Part shown: positions 7,407-16,713 of the stretch, piece by piece
How the letters are laid out: each line of letters begins with the position of its first letter
Position numbering within the stretch: position 1 is the first letter of the stretch
Assembly: GCA_937923405.1 (NCBI GenBank)
Contig: CALDUY010000020.1
Coordinates: 72,777 to 136,776 of the forward strand
Direction: 5' to 3'
DNA: 64,000 bases
Source: an uncultured Gemmataceae bacterium
GTDB lineage: Bacteria > Planctomycetota > Planctomycetia > Gemmatales > Gemmataceae
Made by a program: the position numbers and the translations under genes
The notes under the pieces: model-generated
Seen by the model: the letters and a program-made list of their open reading frames with translations, nothing else
What the model was told of the DNA's origin: nothing
The model's database searches: none

Positions 7407-8168
7407 ATGCGTGTCTTGACCGCAATTCCGGTGTACAACGAAGTCCGGCATGTCGAGCGGGTACTCTCCGAGGTCAAACGTTTTAGCGAGCATATCCTGG
7501 TTGTCGATGATGGTTCGACGGATGGTACTGCCGAGGTGCTAGCCCAACAGCCGGGCATCGTCGTCTTGCAACACCCGCAGAATCGCGGCTACGGAGCTGC
7601 TCTTATCACCGCCTTCAATTATGCCCTCCGTGAGGAGGTGGACGTTCTGGTGACGATGGACTGCGACGGACAACATGAACCGGCCCGTATTCCGTTGTTG
7701 CTCGAAGCGATCGATGACGCCGACATCGTCTCAGGCAGTCGTTATTTGCGCGACTTTCGCCAGGACGATCAGGCCCCGGAAGATCGTCGCCGCATTAACC
7801 AGATCATCACCAGCGAACTGAATACTCGCTATCGGTTGAACCTGACGGATGCATTTTGCGGCTTCAAAGCCTATCGACGGGAGGCGCTGGCCCGTTTGCG
7901 GATCACTGAGACCTCGTGGGGCATGCCGTTGCAACTCTGGGTGCAGGCCGCTCGCTTGTCGCTGCGGATCCGCGAGATCGGGGTGCCCCGCCTGTATCTC
8001 GATCCAACGCGAGCATTTGGCGGCGTCCTCAACGATGCCGAGCAACGGCTGGCCTACTATCGCCAAGTGATCGCTCAGGCCGAGGTGGACTTCCTACCCT
8101 GCGATCAGGTACCGGGCATTCTCGCCGTCTGTTGCGAGGTGCTGACCAAACCGGGAGCCTATTCGTGA
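7407..8168 (+). CDS. Family 2 glycosyltransferase (DPM1-like)
   Basis: This 253-residue soluble enzyme has a GT-A fold signature: AIPVYNE at 6-12, DDGSTDGT at 34-41 and the metal-binding DCDGQ at 85-89, followed by GSRYL (110-114) and FCGFKAYRREAL (150-161). These resemble dolichyl-phosphate mannose synthase-type GT2 enzymes, which transfer a sugar from a nucleotide donor; no C-terminal membrane helices are present. I chose ATG 7407 for its GGAG box about 12 bases upstream and because IPVYNE then falls at the usual distance from the start. Its TGA overlaps the GTG start of the next gene (GTGA), so the two proteins are likely made together. The acceptor is unknown. Confidence 0.9.
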   Translation: MRVLTAIPVYNEVRHVERVLSEVKRFSEHILVVDDGSTDGTAEVLAQQPGIVVLQHPQNRGYGAALITAFNYALREEVDVLVTMDCDGQHEPARIPLLLEAIDDADIVSGSRYLRDFRQDDQAPEDRRRINQIITSELNTRYRLNLTDAFCGFKAYRREALARLRITETSWGMPLQLWVQAARLSLRIREIGVPRLYLDPTRAFGGVLNDAEQRLAYYRQVIAQAEVDFLPCDQVPGILAVCCEVLTKPGAYS

Positions 8169-9730
8169 GCCTGGTGATTCGCGCACCGAGCGAGGACGGG
8201 GCGATCTTGGCGGTGCCGGCCTGGTCTGAAGTCGGCTCGCTTATTGACGAGAATCGCGATCGGCAAAGACGTACATCTGGCCGACTGCTCGACTGCACCT
8301 TCGACGAGGTCCGCCGACTGGCTCGACGCCAGCTGATCCACTCAGCTCAGGACTACACGCAACGCCTCTGCTATTTCCGCGAAGAGACCCCGCTTCTAAT
8401 GGCGGGGCATCAACCGGAACTGTTCCATCCTGGGGTTTGGGCCAAGAACTTCGCCCTGGCGGGGTTGGCTCGTCGGCATCACGGACTGGCGGTCAACTTC
8501 CTCGTCGATAACGATGTCGTCAAGCGCACCGCCCTTTCCGTGCCGATGCGGGGCGATCCTTGGCCGGTGCCCCGATCCGTGCCGTTCGATCGTGGGACAG
8601 GAGAACTTCCCTGGGAAGAGCGGCGCTTGCTCGATCGCGGCATCTTCGACGACTTTGCCCCGACCGTGACGAACTTGTTGCGGGCCTGGGACATCGAGCC
8701 GCTCCTTCCCGCGTTTTGGCACCGTGTGAGCGACCAGTTGTCGTTCTATCACGATCGACTCGGCGAGAGCTTCGCGGCAGCGCGACGCCAGTTGGAACAG
8801 ACTTGGGGCTGCGGCAATTTGGAGCTTCCCTGGTCCACAATTTGCCAGGGAGAGGCGTTTGCTCGCTTCGCCGGAGCGTTGTTGGCCGATCTGCCGACCT
8901 TCGTCGCTGTGTACAACCAAGTGGTCCGCGACTATCGCCGCCGCCTGCGGATCCGTAGTCGCAGCCATCCCGTGCCGGATCTGGCCAGCGAGGGCGATTG
9001 GCTGGAGACGCCGTTCTGGGGCTGGCACACCGAGCAACCCCGGCGCGGTCGGCTGTTTGCTCGACTACATGGTGACCAGCTACACCTACGCACACCAGAA
9101 GGAAGCTGGGCGACGCTGCCCAGTCCGACAGCTCCCGGCGATCGGTTTTTACTAGCCTGGCAAGAGTTGGCCCAGCAAGGCTACAAACTCCGCAGCCGGG
9201 CGCTAGTGACGACGATGTTCGCCCGACTGCTTCTATGCGATCTGTTCGTGCATGGCATCGGTGGAGCCAAGTACGATGAACTCACCGACGAGATCGTGCG
9301 GCGTTACTGGCGGATTACGCCACCAGCCGTTCTCGTGGTCTCGGCGACCAAGCGGCTGCCGCTGCCCAGCTATTCGGGGACAAGGCAAGAGTGGCAACAA
9401 CTGACTCATCGGATCCGTGATCTCCATTATAACCCGCAGAGGTACGTCGCCGCGGATCCCCGAACGGCGGAGAAAGACCGTTGGATTCACTCCACGCCGA
9501 CGACGCGGAGCCAACGACGCGAACGCTTCCACCGCATTCGCGAGCTGTCGGCTCAGCTGCGGCCCGAAGTTGCCGACCAACTGGCCACGGCACAAGCTCG
9601 GCTCGATCGACTCAACCACGAACTACAAGCGAACGCTCTGGTGCAAAGCCGCGAGTTCGCCTTCTGTCTGTTTCCCGAAGCGACGCTGCGCCCCTTCTGC
9701 GAACAAGTGCTGTACCAGGCGGAACAATAA
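8165..9730 (+). CDS. Uncharacterised protein with a BshC-like pattern
   Basis: This 521-residue soluble protein starts at GTG 8165, overlapping the GT2 stop by four bases. It has no signal peptide. Two segments recall BshC, the cysteine-adding enzyme of bacillithiol synthesis: LLMAGHQPELFHPGVWAKNF (77-96), comparable to the family's GQQ.G.F.GP....YKA, followed by a hydrophobic strand and a D/E pair; and GIGGAKYDELTDEI (about 364-377), comparable to the GPGEI.Y..QL region, followed by PPAVLVVSATKRLPLP. Length also fits BshC (about 540). The likeness is judged by eye and is remote, and the usual bacillithiol partners are not in the window. The coupling to a glycosyltransferase suggests a sugar-containing small molecule as substrate, which is inference. 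Confidence 0.6.
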   Translation: MSLVIRAPSEDGAILAVPAWSEVGSLIDENRDRQRRTSGRLLDCTFDEVRRLARRQLIHSAQDYTQRLCYFREETPLLMAGHQPELFHPGVWAKNFALAGLARRHHGLAVNFLVDNDVVKRTALSVPMRGDPWPVPRSVPFDRGTGELPWEERRLLDRGIFDDFAPTVTNLLRAWDIEPLLPAFWHRVSDQLSFYHDRLGESFAAARRQLEQTWGCGNLELPWSTICQGEAFARFAGALLADLPTFVAVYNQVVRDYRRRLRIRSRSHPVPDLASEGDWLETPFWGWHTEQPRRGRLFARLHGDQLHLRTPEGSWATLPSPTAPGDRFLLAWQELAQQGYKLRSRALVTTMFARLLLCDLFVHGIGGAKYDELTDEIVRRYWRITPPAVLVVSATKRLPLPSYSGTRQEWQQLTHRIRDLHYNPQRYVAADPRTAEKDRWIHSTPTTRSQRRERFHRIRELSAQLRPEVADQLATAQARLDRLNHELQANALVQSREFAFCLFPEATLRPFCEQVLYQAEQ

Positions 9731-9747
9731 AGCAGAGATAGCTACTC

Positions 9748-9929
9748 TGAAGATCGATTTAGATTACTTCTCGAGATGATGAAACCGAGGCAAACGCGGA
9801 CTAAAGTCCGCGGCTACCATTTTCGATTAACCGGTAGTCGCAGGCTTTAGCCTGGTAGTCGCAGGCTTTAGCCTGCGAAGAGCTTCAATCCTCTTTGGCG
9901 CTACACCATCTTCTTGAAGATCGATTTAG
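9748..9929. repeat. Dispersed palindromic repeat, copy B, with 15-base direct repeats
   Basis: Between two convergent genes lie GCGGACTAAAGTCCGC (a perfect palindrome, about 9797-9812), then GGTAGTCGCAGGCTTTAGCCTG twice in tandem (from about 9831), then a tail GAAGAGCTTCAATCCTCTTTGGCGCTACACCATC in outline. The block is bounded by exact 15-base direct repeats TGAAGATCGATTTAG at 9748-9762 and 9915-9929; the second contains the stop codon of the 1320-residue protein. The tail matches those of copies A and C. Confidence 0.75.
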
Positions 9930-12900
9930 GAGGGCAACGCTGGTCGCTCCCATTCACGCAGTTGCCGTTGAACTTCTTCATGGCTGACCGCCAAGCGATG
10001 AACGCGGAAGAAGTTTTCCGCCGCCCGCGCCGTCTCCGAATGGGAAGCTTGCACGCGATGGACTTCGGCCTCTAGGCGGCGCAACCAGGCCGGGACATCC
10101 AATCCCACGCCGGTTGGTGTCGCGGTGTAGGCACGCAACTCTTCTTGCAAGCGACGAAACGCGGGGCGATCCTCCTCGCATTCGATGCGGCGAGCTTCGT
10201 TCAGACACGGTTCGATCAGGGCGCAGAGTCGATCCAGAGCCAGCGTTTTGACAAAGCGTTCGCGCAGACGATCGCTGACGGTGCTGAGGCGAACGCCGTG
10301 GACCCGCTCTAGACGAGCGAGCTGCTCCAGGTGCTGTCGGGAACGTTCGCGAGTAAACTGCACCAGCGATTCCTCCCAGCGCAAAGCGGTCGAGGCTCGC
10401 CCATGTCGTGCCAGCATCTCATGGGCCAGCACAAGCGGCTTGAACTGCCAAGCGTTGCGTTCGTATTGCGTCTTCAGCCGCAAGAAGTCGAGCAAGACAT
10501 GGAGATTCTCGCCATAGTCCGACTGTGTCGTGGTGGTGTTGTAGTCCTTGTACTCCTCATAGTTCTCGACGACGGCTTGCAAAACGATCTCCAGGCGACG
10601 AATAGCATCCTCACGGCGAAGGGGCCCGTCGAGATCGTCGATGAGTTTTGACGGATGTAGCGGATCGGTATTCTCCCGCATATAGTCCAGATAGTTGCCC
10701 ACGCCGCGATGCAGAATCCCACGCAGGTTGCCCAGGGTCATGAAGCGAGCGTGGAACAAGTCGCTACCGTACCGCTGCACAAACGCGACCAAGGCACGCC
10801 ATTCCGTCTCACTGGGAATCCCTTCGAGGACGGAGAGTTGCAAGGTACGGCTGTGTTCGATCCACAGAGCCAGAAACGGCGCAGTCAGCCGTTCAAGTAT
10901 GTCGACCAGATGGTCATCGCTAGCCTGCTCGGTGGGCCATTCGTGAGCGCTGCGCACAACGTTCTCGATTACCGCTTGATAGGCCGATTGGAAGAAGTGA
11001 TTGAACTCCGTGACGCCGCGACCGCGGGTTGGTTGTGACTGCTCCATGCCGTGAGCTAGTCGGAGCAGGTCGTAGGTTTCTCGCAGTAGCCCCAGGCGCG
11101 GCAGGTTGGCCAGCAACGCACGCAGCACCGCTTGAGCGACGCGAACGCGCAAGATTGCTCGTGGTTCGCCGCCTTCCGGCCCTTCCGAGAGCGGGGTGAA
11201 CAGCAACGGTTCGCCCTGAAACTGCTTGATGAACCCAGGCAAGGCCGATCGTGCCAGTTCGACATCCCCCGCAAACAAGGCATGTTCCAGGCGAATCAAG
11301 TCCGGTTCCCACGGCGGGGCATCAGGCCCGGTTCCCTCTTGACTCCGCTGCGAGCCGCGTAAGGCACCGATGGCTAGCGACGTATCTAACGACGTGGCAA
11401 TGGTCGTGTAGATCAGCTGCTCCTTGATAACTCGTCGCCGGTCGAACTCAACGAGGGAATCGTGATCGCCCGATGGTTCTGGCAAGGAGTAGGCATGCAA
11501 AGCGTCGAGCAGTTCAAGCAGGGCCAGTCGATTGCGTTGCGCGTTGGCCAGCCAGGGGGCGAGAGCCTCGCTCTCCCCGGTGAGAAAGCGTGCGGCCAGT
11601 TGCCACAAGCGGGCCAGCGTCGACAAAAAGCGGAGCCGATTTTCGATCCGTTCGTGCTGCTCCTCCAGGTCGAAATGATCAGTCGGGGCACCGTCGGCGA
11701 CCATGCCTTCGTCGTCGTTGGTGCTGTCGCGATAAGTAACACCCTCGTAGGCCGCCCCGAAGGGGTCTTCGTCGTCGCTGTCTTCCTCCTCATTGGTCGA
11801 AGCGGGGCGATCCAGCGTCGGAACCTCCCAGAACTCCTCAGCATTGGCTTCGAGGACGTCGAACAGGCGGCGGACGAGCAGATCGGCTCCGTTCTCGTTG
11901 CCGCCCCGTGTTAGGGTCAACATCCAGCGGAGCAGCAGATTATGGAACGAGTGGGTACCGTCTTCCAGCGGAACCACGTTGGCCTGGCTGAGCCAACTGG
12001 CCAGCAAGCCCAGCGCGGCACGATGATCGCCACGCTGCAACAAGGCTTCGACGACGAGGGCAAAGGCACGAGGAGAGCGGAAATCGTCAAGCTGATCGCG
12101 CCAGAACGCCAGGTCGGACGACACTTCGCCACGCAGTCGCCAGGCGGCCAGCGACTTGGCCACGTTCCGCGCCGAGGTCGCTGCCTCGCCGCCGTGTACG
12201 CGGCGAAGATCACTTACTTCGTAGGTAGCAAATTGATCCCACCAGCGAGCGAACTGCTTCATCCGTTCGCCGGTCGTGGCAATCAAGGCGGTGTCACCCG
12301 AAGCTGCCGCCTCACTCAGGACGCGAGAATACAGCGTAAAGGTCTGCTCGACCAAGCCGACCAGTTCGTCCAGCCGTGGATCGCGTAAGGCATCTTCGCG
12401 AGCGCTGGACAAGGGGAACAGTCCCTGAAATCCCAAGATATTCCACGGATCGGCAAACGCGCCGCAGGCGATTCCACGATGAAGCAGATCTTCAATCTCG
12501 GTGAGACGATTGGCAGCCTCGGCGAGTCGGCCCTGCTGACACTCCAACCGTCCTGCCGACAGTTGACAGAGAATCGCGCTGTGCAGCCGCACCGACACCG
12601 CCATGATTCGTCGGGCCTCGGCCTGGCTGGCGCGGGGATAGCCCATCTCAGCAAAGAGCAGCGCCAAGTAACGCTGTTGCAGCTGGATGGCACGATGGCG
12701 GGCTAGATAGGCATTCAGATGCTGCCGTGCCGCACCGAACGGCTGGCGAGTGGTCTCTCGTTCCTCGCGTAGCCGCTCCTGATGCTTGCCTGACAGTCGC
12801 TGTAGCAATTGTTCATAAAACAGATCGCGATAGCGGGCAATACGCGGCAACAGGGTGGCCAGCGTAGCTGCGGAGTCGTGTGCAGCTGGCCCCCAACCCG

Positions 12901-13888
12901 ACACCCCCGCCGCCATCAGGATCGTTCCCGCCAGTACCGCCGCCCCTTCGATCAGCCGTTCCGTCGCGTCGATCCCTGGTGCGTTGGCCACGCGCTCCAT
13001 CAAGGCATCGAGGGTGATCTTGCGAATGACGTACCGCGTGTAGAAGCCTTTGTTGTCGATCTGGTGCGGATCCCATTCACCGAAGACGTAGTTGGGTCGG
13101 CGATTCACTGGGTGGCCGTGATCGTAGGCTCGCAGATCGAGGGCTAGTTCCTCCAGCTGATCAAGCTGGAACGAGGCTTCTTGCAACAAGCTGCTATCGG
13201 TCTGGCGGAGAATCTCCAGTGCTTGGGTGATCACTTCCTGATACCGGCCATGCGCGATCCCTGCGCCGCGGAGATACAACGGCAACGGACGATGCCGTTC
13301 GTGTTCGTAGGGTTCGCCCTGCGGTCGGGTTTCTAGAATGGCCAGGGGACGATGCCCAACAAAATCGTTCAACCGCGACAACACGACGGGCACTTTGGGC
13401 GTGGTCTCGGTTTCGTTCCGCAGCTTCAGCAGGGTCTCGAACACTCGAACCAGGAAGAACGGACCGAACAACGTGCTGTCGTCCAGATGGGCCAGCAGGT
13501 CGGCATGATAAGCACGATAGGCTGGCAACACCTCGGCACAGAGAGTGAGCATCTCGCTGGCCTGACGTGCATCGCGAAAGGCGGCGCTGCCAGACGCCTG
13601 CAACTCCCCCAGGCGGACTTGTAGCCGCTGCAGCAGACTCTGCCACGGTCGTGGGTCGCCCTGACGAACCAGTTCCGCGTAGGCGTCGTTGACTTGCTTC
13701 TGCCAGCGGGGATCGGGCCGTCCGTCCGAGAAATTTAGATAGCCTAACAGTGCTTGAGTCAGTCCTGGATCCAACTGTGCGTTTTGCGCTTCCACCACTC
13801 GATCTCCCTTCTGGGGAACTAGTTCCAGGATAACGGAGCGAGCGATTTCTCGAAAGCCGGAATGCGATACCTCTGGCTTCCCCTCCAT
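9926..13888 (-). CDS. Very large uncharacterised protein (1320 aa)
   Basis: I do not recognise this 1320-residue protein. It has no signal peptide; one mildly hydrophobic stretch near residues 315-335 (AAVLAGTILMAAGVSGWG) may be a buried helix. Most of the sequence is Leu/Ala/Arg-rich and looks all-helical, compatible with an alpha-solenoid scaffold. A very acidic segment at about 695-735 contains EEEDSDDEDPFGAAYEGVTYRD in outline, flanked by another acidic run, and separates two helical halves. The start is ATG at 13888; the stop lies inside a 15-base direct repeat. It is monocistronic and convergent with the BshC-like gene. Base composition is like its neighbours. A role as scaffold or large cytoplasmic complex component is possible but unproven. 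Confidence 0.85.
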   Translation of the reverse strand: MEGKPEVSHSGFREIARSVILELVPQKGDRVVEAQNAQLDPGLTQALLGYLNFSDGRPDPRWQKQVNDAYAELVRQGDPRPWQSLLQRLQVRLGELQASGSAAFRDARQASEMLTLCAEVLPAYRAYHADLLAHLDDSTLFGPFFLVRVFETLLKLRNETETTPKVPVVLSRLNDFVGHRPLAILETRPQGEPYEHERHRPLPLYLRGAGIAHGRYQEVITQALEILRQTDSSLLQEASFQLDQLEELALDLRAYDHGHPVNRRPNYVFGEWDPHQIDNKGFYTRYVIRKITLDALMERVANAPGIDATERLIEGAAVLAGTILMAAGVSGWGPAAHDSAATLATLLPRIARYRDLFYEQLLQRLSGKHQERLREERETTRQPFGAARQHLNAYLARHRAIQLQQRYLALLFAEMGYPRASQAEARRIMAVSVRLHSAILCQLSAGRLECQQGRLAEAANRLTEIEDLLHRGIACGAFADPWNILGFQGLFPLSSAREDALRDPRLDELVGLVEQTFTLYSRVLSEAAASGDTALIATTGERMKQFARWWDQFATYEVSDLRRVHGGEAATSARNVAKSLAAWRLRGEVSSDLAFWRDQLDDFRSPRAFALVVEALLQRGDHRAALGLLASWLSQANVVPLEDGTHSFHNLLLRWMLTLTRGGNENGADLLVRRLFDVLEANAEEFWEVPTLDRPASTNEEEDSDDEDPFGAAYEGVTYRDSTNDDEGMVADGAPTDHFDLEEQHERIENRLRFLSTLARLWQLAARFLTGESEALAPWLANAQRNRLALLELLDALHAYSLPEPSGDHDSLVEFDRRRVIKEQLIYTTIATSLDTSLAIGALRGSQRSQEGTGPDAPPWEPDLIRLEHALFAGDVELARSALPGFIKQFQGEPLLFTPLSEGPEGGEPRAILRVRVAQAVLRALLANLPRLGLLRETYDLLRLAHGMEQSQPTRGRGVTEFNHFFQSAYQAVIENVVRSAHEWPTEQASDDHLVDILERLTAPFLALWIEHSRTLQLSVLEGIPSETEWRALVAFVQRYGSDLFHARFMTLGNLRGILHRGVGNYLDYMRENTDPLHPSKLIDDLDGPLRREDAIRRLEIVLQAVVENYEEYKDYNTTTTQSDYGENLHVLLDFLRLKTQYERNAWQFKPLVLAHEMLARHGRASTALRWEESLVQFTRERSRQHLEQLARLERVHGVRLSTVSDRLRERFVKTLALDRLCALIEPCLNEARRIECEEDRPAFRRLQEELRAYTATPTGVGLDVPAWLRRLEAEVHRVQASHSETARAAENFFRVHRLAVSHEEVQRQLREWERPALPS

Positions 13889-14155
13889 AATTAGACAAGA
13901 ACAAACCCTGAGCTACGCGACATGTTCTTTCCCCTCACCCCAAACTCCTCTTGCCGTAGGAAGAGGGCAACCCAAACTCACCGGCTCTCAATAGCGTAAC
14001 TCCCTCTCCTCAGGATCTTCCACAAGCGATTCGTTCCTCAACGCCTCATGAGCCATCGCTTCTCTTCTTCATTTTTCCTACCTTAAACTCTAATCCAAGC
14101 GCGTTCGTCGTTGTGGACGACGAGTGAACTTCATCATTTGTGAGGCAGAGTTATC
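13889..14155. other. Divergent intergenic region with a hairpin-type repeat remnant
   Basis: The region holds the starts of two divergent genes. From about 13927 it carries CCCCTCACCCCAAACTCCTC followed by GAAGAGGG, which resembles the pyrimidine/purine hairpin repeats at 43534-43715. No gene is supported here. Confidence 0.35.
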
Positions 14156-16693
14156 ATGTCTCGATTGGTGCTTCGCATGCGTCCGTTGTTACTGGCGCTG
14201 TGCTGTGTGGCGATGGTGTCCGTGTCCGATCTGGGCGTGTTCGCACAACCGCCCAAGGGGTTCGGCACCAAAGGCAAAGCCAAGGCCGGAGAACTCAAAA
14301 AGTACGACGAAGTCATCACCAAGGACGCGAAAACGTCGACTGGAGTGTTCCTCGTCCATCGCCTCGACGACAAGGTGTTCTTCGAGATTCCCAAAGAGGC
14401 GTTGGGCCGATTGATGCTCTGGACTATCGAAGTGGCTCGCGGTCCCGCCGGCGTCAGCTGGGGCGGTCAGTCGCTGGGCAATCGCGTCGTGCGTTGGGAA
14501 CGTCGGGGCAACAAGATCTTCCTCTGGAACGTCGCTTTCCAGAAACGAGCCGACGGCAAGGCTGTCCAGCGTGCGGTGGACTCGGCCAACATGGACACGA
14601 TCATGCTCAGCTTCAACATCGAGGCCGAGGGCAAGGATCGCTCCGCTGTCATCGACGTGACCAACATGTTCACCACCGATCTCAGTGATTTCTCTGTCAA
14701 GGGAGCGGTCTCCGGAGCGGCGGGCGTCGATGACTCGCGGAGCTACATCGAGGAAGTGAAAACCTTTCCGACCAATGTCGAGGTGCGTTCGCTGCTGACG
14801 TTCCGCGCAGGCGGCCTGGGCGGCGGCGCGACCGAGCCGACCAAGGGCAAGCGAGCCGGCGGCGGCGGGGGGCGCAGCTACACCGCGCTGTTGCACTACA
14901 GCCTCGTTCAGCTGCCCGAACAACCCATGCGTGGCCGCTTCTTCGATCCGCGCGTCGGCTATTTCACCCGCTCCTTCGAGGATTACTCGACCACCAAAGG
15001 CTGGATGGAGAAGCAACAGTTCATCGCTCGCTATCGCCTAGAGAAGAAGGATCCCAACGAGGAGATCTCCGAACCGGTCAAGCCTATTGTTTTCTACCTT
15101 AGCCGAGAGATTCCCGAGAAATGGCGCAAGTATCTCAAACAGGGCGTCGAGGATTGGCAGCCGGCCTTCGAGAAGGCTGGCTTCAAGAATGCCATTCTGT
15201 GCAAGGAGGCTCCCAGCGAACGCGAGGATCCTAACTGGGATCCCGAAGATGCCCGCTATTCGGTCATTCGCTGGGTGGCTGAGCCGACTCAAAACGCCAT
15301 GGGGCCACACGTCCATGACCCACGTTCCGGCGAGATCATCTCGGCTCACATCATTTTCTGGCACGACATCGTCAAACTCGTGCAGATGTGGTACTTCGTG
15401 CAGTGTGGCGGCAGTGATCCGCGCGTCACTCAGCTGCCCTTGCCCGACGAGATCATCGGCGAATGTCTACGCTATGTGAGCTGCCACGAAGTCGGTCACA
15501 CGCTCGGACTGCGGCACAATCATCGTGCTAGCCAAGCTTTCTCCATCGCTCAATTGCGCGATCCGGCATTCACGGCAAAGTACGGCACTGTCGCGTCGAT
15601 CATGTCCTATGGGCGGTTCAACTACGTCGCTCAGCCCGAGGACAAAGTGAAGGACTATCTACCTAAACTCGGCCCTTATGACCTGTTCGCCATCCACTGG
15701 GGCTACGCGCCGATTCCGGGAGCCAGGACCTCGGAGGACGAACGCAAGACGCTCGATGAGTGGGCCGCTCAACAGCTCAAGGATCCCTTCCTTCGCTTTG
15801 GCGGGGAAGATGGACCGGCCACGGTGGATCCCACAGTGTTGACGGAGAATATCGGCAACGACGCTATCGAAGCCACGGCCCTGGGGCTGAAGAACCTCGA
15901 TCGCGTTCTCGACAAGCTCGTGCCGGCGACCACCCACCCTGGCGAGGACTTCTCGCTGTTGCAGGATGCCTATAAAGCCGTGTTGCAGCATCGCGGGCTG
16001 TGGTTCGGCGCCGTGGCCAAGCAGATCGGCGGCGTCAAGGAGAACCGCATTCTCGGTGGACGCGAAGGGATGACTTTTGTCCGCCTTTCCGCCGAGGAGC
16101 AACGCCGGGCCGTGCAATTTCTGCTAGAGCATGCCTTCACTCCGTCAAAGAAGCTGCTCCAGCCGGAGATCATCAACCGCTTTAAATATGTCGGAGTCGC
16201 CGAGGAGGTCATGAATCAGCAGAAAACGCTGCTGCGAAGTCTCCTCAGTGGGCGGCGGTTCCGTCAGTTGCAGGATGCTGAGTTGGTGGATCGACAGAAG
16301 GTCTACACGGCAATCGCCTTCCTCAATGATGTGCAGGATGGGATCTGGAGCGAGTTACAGCAACCCGAACCCACCGTGGAAGCGTTACGGCGAGCGTTGC
16401 AGCGCGCCTACCTGGAGCATCTCAAGAGCGAGCTGAATCCGAAAGAGTCGAGCGACTCGGCTGCGTCGCCATTCCCGCGCCGTGGCGGTGACGACTCCGT
16501 CGCGACTGCCGCTAAGGATAGCGACTTCCGGGCTGTGGCTCGGGATGGCTTACGTCGATTGGCGACCAAGATTGAGATGTTGCTCAAACTGGGCAAGGAC
16601 GGCAATAGCCGCGTCACCGATCCGATGACCCGAGCGCATCTGGAAGACTGCCTCCGCGAGATCCAAGCGATTCTCAACCCTACTAAGGATTAA
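14156..16693 (+). CDS. Secreted zinc-dependent metalloprotease (DUF5117-type)
   Basis: This 845-residue protein has a signal peptide (about 1-31, ending VFAQ) and a large metallopeptidase domain. The zinc site CHEVGHTLGLRHNH begins at about residue 443, with HEVGH at 444-448 and the third ligand His downstream, and a Met-turn-like SIMSYGRFNY follows about 30 residues later. This metzincin-type layout with long N- and C-terminal extensions matches the zinc-dependent metalloproteases with DUF5117/DUF5118 regions. A Gly-rich loop lies at about 221-243. It should act outside the cytoplasm on proteins or peptides; the substrate is unknown. The gene is monocistronic and followed by a convergent gene 20 bases away. 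Confidence 0.88.
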   Translation: MSRLVLRMRPLLLALCCVAMVSVSDLGVFAQPPKGFGTKGKAKAGELKKYDEVITKDAKTSTGVFLVHRLDDKVFFEIPKEALGRLMLWTIEVARGPAGVSWGGQSLGNRVVRWERRGNKIFLWNVAFQKRADGKAVQRAVDSANMDTIMLSFNIEAEGKDRSAVIDVTNMFTTDLSDFSVKGAVSGAAGVDDSRSYIEEVKTFPTNVEVRSLLTFRAGGLGGGATEPTKGKRAGGGGGRSYTALLHYSLVQLPEQPMRGRFFDPRVGYFTRSFEDYSTTKGWMEKQQFIARYRLEKKDPNEEISEPVKPIVFYLSREIPEKWRKYLKQGVEDWQPAFEKAGFKNAILCKEAPSEREDPNWDPEDARYSVIRWVAEPTQNAMGPHVHDPRSGEIISAHIIFWHDIVKLVQMWYFVQCGGSDPRVTQLPLPDEIIGECLRYVSCHEVGHTLGLRHNHRASQAFSIAQLRDPAFTAKYGTVASIMSYGRFNYVAQPEDKVKDYLPKLGPYDLFAIHWGYAPIPGARTSEDERKTLDEWAAQQLKDPFLRFGGEDGPATVDPTVLTENIGNDAIEATALGLKNLDRVLDKLVPATTHPGEDFSLLQDAYKAVLQHRGLWFGAVAKQIGGVKENRILGGREGMTFVRLSAEEQRRAVQFLLEHAFTPSKKLLQPEIINRFKYVGVAEEVMNQQKTLLRSLLSGRRFRQLQDAELVDRQKVYTAIAFLNDVQDGIWSELQQPEPTVEALRRALQRAYLEHLKSELNPKESSDSAASPFPRRGGDDSVATAAKDSDFRAVARDGLRRLATKIEMLLKLGKDGNSRVTDPMTRAHLEDCLREIQAILNPTKD

Positions 16694-16713
16694 GCAGAGG
16701 GATTTTATCCTGA

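Noticed and set aside
7916-8164. Longer start for the BshC-like gene
   Set aside because: The extra 83 codons lie inside the GT2 gene in another frame; the GTGA overlap at 8165 is the more natural start.
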